64,000 bases of DNA from assembly GCF_000330505.1 (NCBI RefSeq), contig NW_004191750.1, positions 342,013 through 406,012 on the forward strand. Direction: 5' to 3'. Below the pieces are notes generated by a model. The model ran no database searches. It saw only the letters and a list, made by a program, of their open reading frames with translations, and had not been told where the DNA came from. The position numbers and the translations under genes are program-made. Each line of letters starts with the position of its first letter. Within the stretch, counting starts at the first letter, position 1. The stretch comes from Entamoeba invadens IP1 (Eukaryota > Evosea > Mastigamoebida > Endamoebidae). Positions 28,203 through 37,248 of this stretch are shown in pieces.

Positions 28203-30896
28203 ATGAGTGGCATGTGCCCCGTTTTGCTTGAAGAAACGTGTCGTGTTATAATTAACGACATAGTTGTAGTGCTATCAAAGATTTTTAGAATGTCTCAAGA
28301 AGACAATATGCCTCAAGATGTTATTAAGCAGATCGTTGGTGGAATAATAAAAAAGATAGTAAGTTTCTCAAATAATGTTTCTGATGTGTTAAGTGAGTAC
28401 GCTGAATATCCTGATGTCTGCGAAGATATCACTGTATCTCAAAAAGAACTTAAAGACCTCATTCAAAATTTTAATGAGTCTCTTGTAACATTATCCACTG
28501 AACAAATATCTGAAGGAATTTCTCATTTGATATTTTGGGCACGAGCAAGTGGAGTTAAAGTAGCAAACGCGTGTTGGGTGGTGGTGAATGCGTTTTTTGA
28601 AAAGTTGAGTAGTGACAAGGGATTGTATGAGACATCGACTCAAATGGTCATTGGTGCTGAGAAAAACAATTTTTCCAAATTCCAAAAGTTAGTTTCAGAG
28701 TATGCAACAAATGTTTTAAAAGTGACCAGCGACATAAAAAATTTGATGAAAAACAAGATTATTAAAATGTATGAGACTGAGGTGACCAAGACTGTTTTTC
28801 TAATAGAGAACAACGCTTATGACATTTTCAATGCAAACCAAGCAGTTAAAATCAGTGATTTTAATTTAGACGAATTCAAAGCAAAAAGTGTTGAAATCTC
28901 ACAACAAGTTGCCAAAGTGGATGAGTGGATTGATATCGCATTTTTGGAGAATAAACAGATGTATAGTATATATACCACAGAATACTTCTCTGACGCGCAA
29001 TTTTCTATTAATTTTAAAAATAATTTTGCTACAGCATTTAAGAGCGCAGTGACTGACGTGGAGGAGATGAGGAAGGACGTCCAGACGCGAAATAACAAAG
29101 ACTTTCTCACCCGAGGAACATCAGTCATTCACTTAATAAAAGCAGCGACTCAGATGTTAATGAAGGAGTATTCCAGTAATGAAGAATACAACAAAAGAAT
29201 TTTTGCAGAGCGGACTTCCGAGTTATTGGCGAACGCAATTAACACATCGAAGCCTACATTTTCAAATCCAAATGATGAAGAAGGAAAGACCGTCGCATGT
29301 CTTGCACTGAACGAATTGCAATTACAATTCAAAGTAATTATAAAGAAGTGCGAATACACCACCTCTGACAATGACCAATTGAGTTCAAAGAATACAGTCG
29401 CTGGCGATAAGGTGAAGGAGATCACTAAAATCCGGTCGCACACTGAAGACCGACTGAATGAAGAAAGGTACGTCTGTCTATTAACAGACATGGCAAGTGT
29501 AATGGTACAACTAAAGAGTTTGTACATCGACAACCAAATGCTGGACGTATCTAAAATAGCAAAAGAGATACTTAGAACGATCAACGCAGTTTTAGAGAAT
29601 TTCGGTGAGAATGAGAATGAAAACATTTATAAGCAATTTGTCATGTTACAACAGATGTACGTCGCTGCAATTAAAGAAGCAAATTTGTCGATTAAAGATC
29701 CAAAGAACGAAACACAGCAAAAAGTCACTGTCGCGAAGCTGGAAGAGACTTTGGAGTTCATCAGAAACTTGCAGAGCTCCATCGAAAAGTTTGTTAAAGA
29801 AACTAAAGAGGCAAAAATACAGAAAGAACAACAAAAAGTGTTTTCACCACCAAAAAAGAGAAAGCAGAAGACCCACATCAAAAGTGAAGACGGTGATGAT
29901 GAAAACAGTGACGCGCCAATTAAAAATAACGAAGTTGAACCGCCAAAGACTCTAGAAAAGTCACAAGACCAAAAACAAGAAGAAAAACACCAAGAAAATC
30001 AAATTCAAAAAGAAGTTCAAATAGAAAAGAGTTCTGCAAATGACAAAAAGTCGAATGAAAAATTGAAGCTCCAAAAAGAAGAGGAGAAACCAACTGAGAG
30101 TAAACGAGTGACACCACCCTCTTTGTCTGTCCCACAATTTCGTGAAATCTCATTCCAATTCGACTTCTTTGGAGTCAAAAAGATGGTGAAAGCAGTCCCA
30201 AATACAAACGGGAGTAAGCCACAAACACGAATTAAGCTTGTGGAGCTTCCTGTGATGAAAATACAGTGGGACGACATTATACCCTTTTCAGTCACAATGA
30301 TACACATTGAAGACAAAGAAATGGTGATAGGGACTGCAGAGGGGGTTGTCATGTTCCTTGATGTAACGAGTGGAATGGTCGTCCGTCCATTATTATTAGT
30401 CGAAGGAGCACTCTCGAGTATTTTTTATTCTTCTGACTATCTTTATATCGTTCTAAGTACTTTTCTTCTTGAAATTTATAAGAATGGCGAATTACTGAAG
30501 AAGGTCGATTTCTCAAAAATAATGAAACAACTCAAAGGGAGAGAAGTGAAGGGGGTTCGCTTAGTTAAAGAAGGATTTTGTATCAATTTTGACTTTGAGG
30601 TCGACGTCTTATATTTCAATGGGAAGTGGGTTGTGAGCAGGTCAGTGACTTGGGAAATTAATGAGTACGACGCAAAGGAGAAAACACTGACTGAATGTGA
30701 AATTTCATTGGCTTCTATTTCTCTCGACTTTGAGGAAACTCGATTCCAGCCGTTAGCAAAAAAGTACCTCGAGTTGCTGAAGATCTTCGACGACAAAAAT
30801 CGAGGCAAAAAGTTCATGACACTGCTTGAGAGTTTACCAAGTAAAAAGGTCGTTGAAGACTCGAAGAAGGAAGTGAAGAAGTGGATGAAATTGTGA
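28203..30896 (+). CDS. Large helical protein with a HIRA-like C-terminal domain
   Basis: 897 residues. Residues 1 to about 545 are predicted helical without a recognised domain. A basic nuclear-localisation-like cluster, SPPKKRKQKTHIK, follows at about 548, then a charged linker to about 640. The last 230 residues resemble the Hira domain of histone chaperone HIRA/Hir2. IPFSVTMIHIEDKEMVIGT and EGVVMFLDVTSGMVVRPLLL correspond to the VAxGCEDGSLxxxSxxGRRLLPxLxLG pattern. LYIVLS, LLEIYKNG and FNGKWVVSRSVTWEI match later parts of the domain. HIRA deposits histone H3.3 independently of replication. The N-terminal WD40 propeller of HIRA is not evident, so either it is extremely divergent or this is a different partner protein. 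Identification is by eye and tentative. The start is the first ATG of the long frame. Confidence 0.55.
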   Translation: MSGMCPVLLEETCRVIINDIVVVLSKIFRMSQEDNMPQDVIKQIVGGIIKKIVSFSNNVSDVLSEYAEYPDVCEDITVSQKELKDLIQNFNESLVTLSTEQISEGISHLIFWARASGVKVANACWVVVNAFFEKLSSDKGLYETSTQMVIGAEKNNFSKFQKLVSEYATNVLKVTSDIKNLMKNKIIKMYETEVTKTVFLIENNAYDIFNANQAVKISDFNLDEFKAKSVEISQQVAKVDEWIDIAFLENKQMYSIYTTEYFSDAQFSINFKNNFATAFKSAVTDVEEMRKDVQTRNNKDFLTRGTSVIHLIKAATQMLMKEYSSNEEYNKRIFAERTSELLANAINTSKPTFSNPNDEEGKTVACLALNELQLQFKVIIKKCEYTTSDNDQLSSKNTVAGDKVKEITKIRSHTEDRLNEERYVCLLTDMASVMVQLKSLYIDNQMLDVSKIAKEILRTINAVLENFGENENENIYKQFVMLQQMYVAAIKEANLSIKDPKNETQQKVTVAKLEETLEFIRNLQSSIEKFVKETKEAKIQKEQQKVFSPPKKRKQKTHIKSEDGDDENSDAPIKNNEVEPPKTLEKSQDQKQEEKHQENQIQKEVQIEKSSANDKKSNEKLKLQKEEEKPTESKRVTPPSLSVPQFREISFQFDFFGVKKMVKAVPNTNGSKPQTRIKLVELPVMKIQWDDIIPFSVTMIHIEDKEMVIGTAEGVVMFLDVTSGMVVRPLLLVEGALSSIFYSSDYLYIVLSTFLLEIYKNGELLKKVDFSKIMKQLKGREVKGVRLVKEGFCINFDFEVDVLYFNGKWVVSRSVTWEINEYDAKEKTLTECEISLASISLDFEETRFQPLAKKYLELLKIFDDKNRGKKFMTLLESLPSKKVVEDSKKEVKKWMKL

Positions 30897-31119
30897 ATAT
30901 TATAAGGTATAGTATATTATATTAGAATTGACTTCTAATATTCCATGAATTAATTGCAATTCAATACGTTTATGGTTCTCTATTAAAAAACTATATTTTT
31001 ATAATATATAACTATAAAATATAGTTTGGTAAAGGAAATAAATTTTGAATCCATAAAGTCTATTTCTGGAAAATATATCGAATGGATAAAACAGAATCTT
31101 GATAAAAATAACTAAACCA

Positions 31120-31929
31120 ATGGAGAGTCAAGAAGAAGGTGACAAAGTACAAACAGACAATGACAAAGAGATGGAAAGTATCCAAAGAATACAACAGAAG
31201 ATTGAACAGAATGATAATGACATCAAAGAACTTGTTATGGCATACAACAGTCTTTCGAGTAAATTGGATACTTTTGCAAATACGATACATTCTGTTGTTA
31301 TGACAGAAAACCAACAAAAGGTCATTTATGAAGAATTGAAAGTGGTCTGTGAAGTATTTAAAGAGGTGCTAACATACAAAGAGTTTTGTCGGTCAAATGT
31401 AGGAAAAGAATATTTCCAAGAGATTACAGAACAAGTAGCCGAAGACATTAAACAAGAGTTATCAAGTACTTACAAGAGCGTGAGCGAAGAAATAGAAAAG
31501 ACAAAAGATATAGTGAAGGCTTTACATAATGATATTGAAATAGTTGATGTTGGCATTCAAAACAAAATTTCAACTCTTTTTGGAAAAGAAAAACCAACAC
31601 AACAAAGTGAAGTTGTTGAGCAAGGACAGATTGAAGAATTCACAGACTCGACACCTCAAAGGGGTGAACAAGTGAAAAGAGCAAACAGCGCTAATCCTCA
31701 CGATGATGAAATAACAGGTGTTCATTTAAGAACAAACAGCGCAAAACCAAATTTAAATGACGGAAGTAAGAACAGTGAAATGTCGGACCAAGCTTTTAAA
31801 CAAAATGAAGTCGAAGACATCCGTGACAAAACAACCACAGAAAAAGGAACCGACAACGACAAAAAAGAACTGGAGCATTCCCAAAGTCCAAGCCCTCCTG
31901 TTTACAAAAATAGAAATTTGGTGTATTGA
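31120..31929 (+). CDS. Coiled-coil protein of unknown function
   Basis: 269 residues from ATG at 31120 (MESQEEGDKVQTDNDKEM). Residues about 10-170 are strongly helical with heptad character (IQRIQQKIEQNDNDIKELVMAYNSL, then EEIEKTKDIVKALHNDIE). Residues 175-269 are polar, Ser/Thr/Asn/Lys-rich and probably disordered; they contain the repeated element RANSANPHDDE / RTNSAKPNLND, which looks like tandem phosphorylatable RxNS motifs. There is no membrane segment or signal peptide. I do not recognise the family. It is transcribed in the same direction as the HIRA-like gene, 223 bases downstream of it. Confidence 0.6.
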   Translation: MESQEEGDKVQTDNDKEMESIQRIQQKIEQNDNDIKELVMAYNSLSSKLDTFANTIHSVVMTENQQKVIYEELKVVCEVFKEVLTYKEFCRSNVGKEYFQEITEQVAEDIKQELSSTYKSVSEEIEKTKDIVKALHNDIEIVDVGIQNKISTLFGKEKPTQQSEVVEQGQIEEFTDSTPQRGEQVKRANSANPHDDEITGVHLRTNSAKPNLNDGSKNSEMSDQAFKQNEVEDIRDKTTTEKGTDNDKKELEHSQSPSPPVYKNRNLVY

Positions 31930-32191
31930 CAACTTGATATCAACGGTATTATAATTGTCTCTTGTGTAATGTTTTTTCATTGTTCATATATTATATTTTA
32001 ATTTATTTGATCAACAAAAACCTTGTCAAACAAAGTGTTTTTGTTTTTTAAACACTTGTTATTCAAAGTGTATTACTGACAAAAAAATCACAAGAATTAA
32101 TCATTATAACATATATTATTTTTGATTTAATTATTACAAATGTGAGCTTAATAATTAATCAATAATTGGTTGGAAAACATAATGGGATTGA

Positions 32192-35100
32192 TTATTCAAT
32201 AAGATCTTTAATCCGGAGAACAACATCTTCTATCAAGAGTCTTGTTTTTGCTTCTTGGGACCACGTGTCTTGAATAAGATTGAACTCTTTTGCAGTAATA
32301 TTGTCGGATTTCTCCATTCTTTTGTTATCACTAACGAATTCAGCGATCATCCAAGAGTATCTGAACAATTCCATTGGATAAGCTTTACACCACCCGAAGC
32401 ATTCATACATAGTTATTGAAAACGAAAAGATGTCAGCTGGTTTTGTGTATTTCTCTTGCTTTAACACCTCAGGTGCCATGTAAATTGGGGTTCCAATCCC
32501 TTTAGTGAATGTCATATTAGTCATCAACATGTTGATGTTTCTCGACGACCCAAAGTCAGTCAATTTGGCATTCACTTGAACTCCTTTATTCATCGAAAAA
32601 ATAAGAATGTTGTCAGGTTTTATATCTCTGTGCATGATGTTGTTGGAGTGCAAATACTGAATTCCTCTCGCAGCGTCAAACATGAATTTGATTCTCAGAC
32701 CTCTCTCAACCTCTTTAGATGGTATCTTTTTCAACATCGAATTAAGACTTCCAAATTCTGCAAATTCTGTTACTATGCAAATTTTTGTCGTGACAAAGAC
32801 CGCACCATAGAAATGAACAATGAACTCACTTCTAAATTTGTCTAACATATCTATCTCGCGTGTGAAATCTTCAATACCCTCAGCTGATACATCAAACACT
32901 TTCATCTTCTTAATTGCAACCAACTTTTCCTTGTATGTTCCTTTGAAAACAACTCCAAATCCACCCTCACCAACCTGCTCTATATCAACGAGATCCTTTG
33001 GGTCAAGGCGAGTTGACATGACCGTCTCAGCTTTAATGAGAAACTCGTTTGCAGATTCTTTCCCGGTTGACAAATTTTTGGAAATAATCAACACAGTGCT
33101 CTCAATCTTACAAGTAAATTTGGGAGTCAAGAAAAGACTAAATTCACAAGCATACCCACTTCTGAGTGTAACCATCTCTGGACACACCCTCAATTCAAAC
33201 TTTTCCTCTCCCGTTTTAATTGAAAATTGTACTTTCGTTACTTTCCTATTTGAATTTCCAATACAGAGAACAGCTTGTGTCTCAATATCAACTGGAACTT
33301 TGTCTTCTATCGAACAGAATTCAACATACGGTTTGTCCACCATAATTCCATCACTCAACTCAACAAAGTCCAAATTTGTTTTCGACATCTTAAAGACATT
33401 GAATCGTCTCTTCAATTCCTTCATCTTTTGTACCTTCATTATTTTGAGTGAAGCGAAAAAGAATGCCAATATTAAGCCTATTAAAAGTACAACACCTCCA
33501 ATGACTGCTAATAATATTACCCACCACACTGGACTATTCATACAATATAAACCATCAACACTGGGAGCTTGCCAGAATGGACACTTGATACATCTGTTGT
33601 TCATTGCTTCTATACATCCCGTGACTGTTGTGTAACTCAGACATAACCCTTTATTAAGAACTGTACCATTCTCACAAATGGTGCACTCTCCATCACTTAA
33701 ACATCGAATACATTTGTCTGTACATTTCTGGCATTGATTCGATTTATACGTGTGGTAACCCTCTTCACATTGAGTGCATCCTCGCTGTGTAATAGCAACA
33801 GAACAACCATATATTAAACTTTGTGGTACACACTGATTTTGGTCATTCATGAAATTAGTTTCGTTGCAGGTCAAGCATATGTGAGGTATTTTACAAGAGC
33901 CACACTGTTCATCACATCTTTGGCATTGTTGGTCTTTGAGATAAAAACCGTCTTGACACTCGTAACATCTATCTCCACCAAGAGACATCACTTTGCACAC
34001 TGCCTCCAATTCAGCATTGGAAAGACATTTGTTGTTCTTCAAAAATCGCTTATCTGGACAGGTGAGACAGAAATCCGGAGAGTTCTTGCATGTTGGGCAC
34101 ATTGGATCACAATCACTACACTTCAATTCATTGTCAACATACATACCATCTTTGCACCTTAAACACCCTGTTGTGTTTGGTGTTATACAAGTGGTCAAAT
34201 CTGGAACTACACATTTGTTAAAAGACTCCAACATATATCCTTCGTCACAGTTAACACATTTTTCATTTTTGTAAAGTATACAATGCTCTATCGGAAGAAG
34301 ACACTTCCCATTGTTATCAATTGCAGTGTTGATCGAATTTTTACACGTCTTTAAAACACAATTACCATTTAAGTCGAATTCATAATTCATTTTACAAACA
34401 GTACACTGCTCTCCAATACATTCATCACAGTTGCCAAAATGATTATCACATTTTTCGCAAAATGTTTCATTTAAAACGAAGTATCCTTTTTGGCAATATA
34501 TAATGGAGGAGTCTCCTCTCATCACAACATAATCTGAGATGGGAACACATTTTCCATTTACGTTCACTGTGTTACTTGAAGATGTGCACATTTGACAAGT
34601 GTTATCATTGTTTCTTGTCTGACAATTGTCATCTGGTTCTTTACACCTTCCTCTATAATTAATATACCCATCTTCACATTTGATACAATCACTTAATCTG
34701 TTGACCAAACAATGTGGATCTTTTACACAAACTCCATCGATATGAACATATCCGTCTTTACATAACACACATTTATCAACTAAATTTTTGTCTTTTATAC
34801 ATGTTACACAGTTGACATCGTCACATATATAGCACTTTTGTGTAATTGAATCAAAAGAATCCCCATTGAGACATTTCAGTAGTTTGGAACATCTGAATTC
34901 ATCAGAGAAAAATCCAGAACTACACAAAGTGCTTCCAACAGTAAATCCGTTAGTTGAAGAAACAAACGTTTTCTTCTCTAATTGTTGGAACTCGACTTCG
35001 GTGGGTTCGGCTGTGTCTAAATGTATGTTGAGATTGGCAGTTTTAGTTACAGACAATTGATAACCCGCTATATAAAAAACATTTTTTTCATCAAGATTTC

Positions 35101-36295
35101 TTAAAGATTTTGTACTTTGAAACTCATTCGTGTCGTTTGTATGGATAAATATTCGATGCTCGGTACTTATTGGAACAATGTAACAATCTGGAGATGTAAT
35201 ATCACACGGGCAATAAGGTTCAACATATTGGCTTTCATTTAAATTGGTGGATTTCAAATGACAGAATAATCTGTTGGACTCTCCATACCTAAGCAATTGA
35301 TTACCAGCAAGTAGTTTAAATCCTTTTGGTGGAGATATCTTCATAATTGCGTTCGAAAAGAAAAGATCAAATTCCGCGTCTTCGTTTATTTTCATTGTTG
35401 AAAAAGTTGCAACTTCGGTGTAGTAAATTAGTGGAATGTCTCTTATATCCCTTCTCGTTACATCAATTGTACATACATCAGTCATCTTAAAAACACTGGT
35501 GTTAATAAACGACATTCCATCAACATTTAAAGTACAACCATTACAATAAAAACTTTCAGTGTGAATAGCTTCAATTGGGGAAGTTGAGCTTATGTTTAAA
35601 ACAGATGATCTAACTAACAAGTCAAGAGTCGTTAATTGCCCACTTCCTTCAATTTTTAGTACGGTATTTGAAGTAACTTGAAAAAAATTATCGGATTGTA
35701 TTTTTCCACCATCCTTGATTATAAGAGAACAATTTGTAAAATCAGCATGAAATGTACTTAAGATTGTTCTTCTCAAATGAAATGAACAACTTTCAAGAAT
35801 AAACCTCTCAATTCTAATTGAACTAATTGAATTGATATCTAATATACCCCTTTCTAAATACAAATTCGTAATTTTTATGTTAGAATAGTCAGATACCTTA
35901 ACCATTCCAGAAACCATTGTAAATTCCAGAACAACCAATGATGAATTTTGCAACATCTCAAGCTCTGAGTTATCAACATTAATCGAAAATTTACTAATAA
36001 TTTTTGAGTGGTCATACATAGTTATTTTTGACTGATTCTTAAGTGCAAAATCGTCTTCAATGGTGAGCAATGAAGTATCATTCATTGTAATAAAGGAACC
36101 AACTGAAGTTAGATCCAACAATGATAAACTTGCTTCATCTCCTTTTATTGTAATAGTAGAATTTGTGAGAGACAATGGAGTCTCAATGATGCATTGAGTA
36201 TCCCACACTTCTTGAGTTCCAATGATATCCAAATTTGAAGGACATTCTGCATACCCAAGAACAAAACACGCAACCAATGGTAAAAATAAAGACAT
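32192..36295 (-). CDS. Cys-rich transmembrane receptor kinase, second paralogue
   Basis: 1367 residues. It has the same architecture as the kinase at 14665-19536: signal peptide (1-16), a shorter N/S/T/I-rich rung-like ectodomain (about 25-300), a CxxC-rich region (about 450-905), transmembrane helix (about 918-946), an Ig-like juxtamembrane block (LCIGNSNRKVTKVQFSIK ... ACEFSLFLTP), and a TKL kinase domain (about 1097-1367). GEGGFG, VAIKKMK, HRDIKPDN, DFG and GTPIYMAPEVL are intact, so it should be active. Compared with the first copy, the repetitive ectodomain is about 250 residues shorter while the kinase and juxtamembrane parts are conserved. The activation-loop region is nearly identical at DNA level between the two. 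The ATG at 36295 leads directly into the signal peptide. Confidence 0.92.
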   Translation of the reverse strand: MSLFLPLVACFVLGYAECPSNLDIIGTQEVWDTQCIIETPLSLTNSTITIKGDEASLSLLDLTSVGSFITMNDTSLLTIEDDFALKNQSKITMYDHSKIISKFSINVDNSELEMLQNSSLVVLEFTMVSGMVKVSDYSNIKITNLYLERGILDINSISSIRIERFILESCSFHLRRTILSTFHADFTNCSLIIKDGGKIQSDNFFQVTSNTVLKIEGSGQLTTLDLLVRSSVLNISSTSPIEAIHTESFYCNGCTLNVDGMSFINTSVFKMTDVCTIDVTRRDIRDIPLIYYTEVATFSTMKINEDAEFDLFFSNAIMKISPPKGFKLLAGNQLLRYGESNRLFCHLKSTNLNESQYVEPYCPCDITSPDCYIVPISTEHRIFIHTNDTNEFQSTKSLRNLDEKNVFYIAGYQLSVTKTANLNIHLDTAEPTEVEFQQLEKKTFVSSTNGFTVGSTLCSSGFFSDEFRCSKLLKCLNGDSFDSITQKCYICDDVNCVTCIKDKNLVDKCVLCKDGYVHIDGVCVKDPHCLVNRLSDCIKCEDGYINYRGRCKEPDDNCQTRNNDNTCQMCTSSSNTVNVNGKCVPISDYVVMRGDSSIIYCQKGYFVLNETFCEKCDNHFGNCDECIGEQCTVCKMNYEFDLNGNCVLKTCKNSINTAIDNNGKCLLPIEHCILYKNEKCVNCDEGYMLESFNKCVVPDLTTCITPNTTGCLRCKDGMYVDNELKCSDCDPMCPTCKNSPDFCLTCPDKRFLKNNKCLSNAELEAVCKVMSLGGDRCYECQDGFYLKDQQCQRCDEQCGSCKIPHICLTCNETNFMNDQNQCVPQSLIYGCSVAITQRGCTQCEEGYHTYKSNQCQKCTDKCIRCLSDGECTICENGTVLNKGLCLSYTTVTGCIEAMNNRCIKCPFWQAPSVDGLYCMNSPVWWVILLAVIGGVVLLIGLILAFFFASLKIMKVQKMKELKRRFNVFKMSKTNLDFVELSDGIMVDKPYVEFCSIEDKVPVDIETQAVLCIGNSNRKVTKVQFSIKTGEEKFELRVCPEMVTLRSGYACEFSLFLTPKFTCKIESTVLIISKNLSTGKESANEFLIKAETVMSTRLDPKDLVDIEQVGEGGFGVVFKGTYKEKLVAIKKMKVFDVSAEGIEDFTREIDMLDKFRSEFIVHFYGAVFVTTKICIVTEFAEFGSLNSMLKKIPSKEVERGLRIKFMFDAARGIQYLHSNNIMHRDIKPDNILIFSMNKGVQVNAKLTDFGSSRNINMLMTNMTFTKGIGTPIYMAPEVLKQEKYTKPADIFSFSITMYECFGWCKAYPMELFRYSWMIAEFVSDNKRMEKSDNITAKEFNLIQDTWSQEAKTRLLIEDVVLRIKDLIE

Positions 36296-37248
36296 CTTTA
36301 TTCTGAGTCTTATAGATCTGCGTTAAAAACTTGGAAACCCCGTCTCAGTTAAAATTAACTGGTTTATGTTTTTGTGTTCAAAATAAAAGACGTTTTTTAT
36401 TATGATAAGATCTTAAATACATTTAACTGGTTTCTATATATACATTTAAAGTACCAAAAATACTAATTCTACAAATTATTGATTAATTATTATTATACTA
36501 ATCAATAAATTTTTTTTTGGTATTTTTGTTTTTTATCTATTTCTATATTTTGAAAAACAAATCAAAATATAAAAAATATCTTAAAAATGTATCATAAACT
36601 ATAAAATATTTATATTTAAAACAATTATAGTTAATTATTATAAATACTAGTACATCAATACAAACAAGTAAAAATGTGATATTGTTTTTTATATTAAATG
36701 TTTCGAATAGATTATGGTTGTTCGGCTACTTCTTTTAGAACCAAATAACTATTAACTTTAATTAATTATACTATATTCATTATTGTCCAAAAATGTGTAA
36801 AAACACAATAGTTGTTATAATTTGTAATATTATAATCAAATAAATATAGTTTATAAAAAGATTTGTGAAGATATAATTGGGATTATTTAATTTTTTTTAT
36901 AATAATTATATTAAATTTATATGGTTAGTTTTTTTAATTCCTTTTACTTAATAAATGATAATTTGAAAATTTATTTAACTTATTATTTAGTTCATGACTT
37001 TTAAACTAAAAAGTCGTCGATTTTTAAAGAAACTCTATACTTTAGAGTCTAAAATCACTGAACAGTTATTAGAGTGTTGTTCAAAATCATTTTTCACTTT
37101 TTTTTATTGGTTATTATTATAAATAAATAGTACTATTAATTATAGTTATAGAATAAAATTATAGTTATAATACCATAGTAGAAACCAGTTATTATTCTAT
37201 TTTAAAACAGGCTGCAAATTGCAATAAAAATCATTCAATAAATTCCAG
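36296..37248. other. AT-rich intergenic region
   Basis: About 950 bases between two minus-strand genes; no ORF, RNA gene or repeat structure that I can support. The 60 bases next to 36295 are less AT-rich and probably contain the kinase promoter. Confidence 0.5.
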
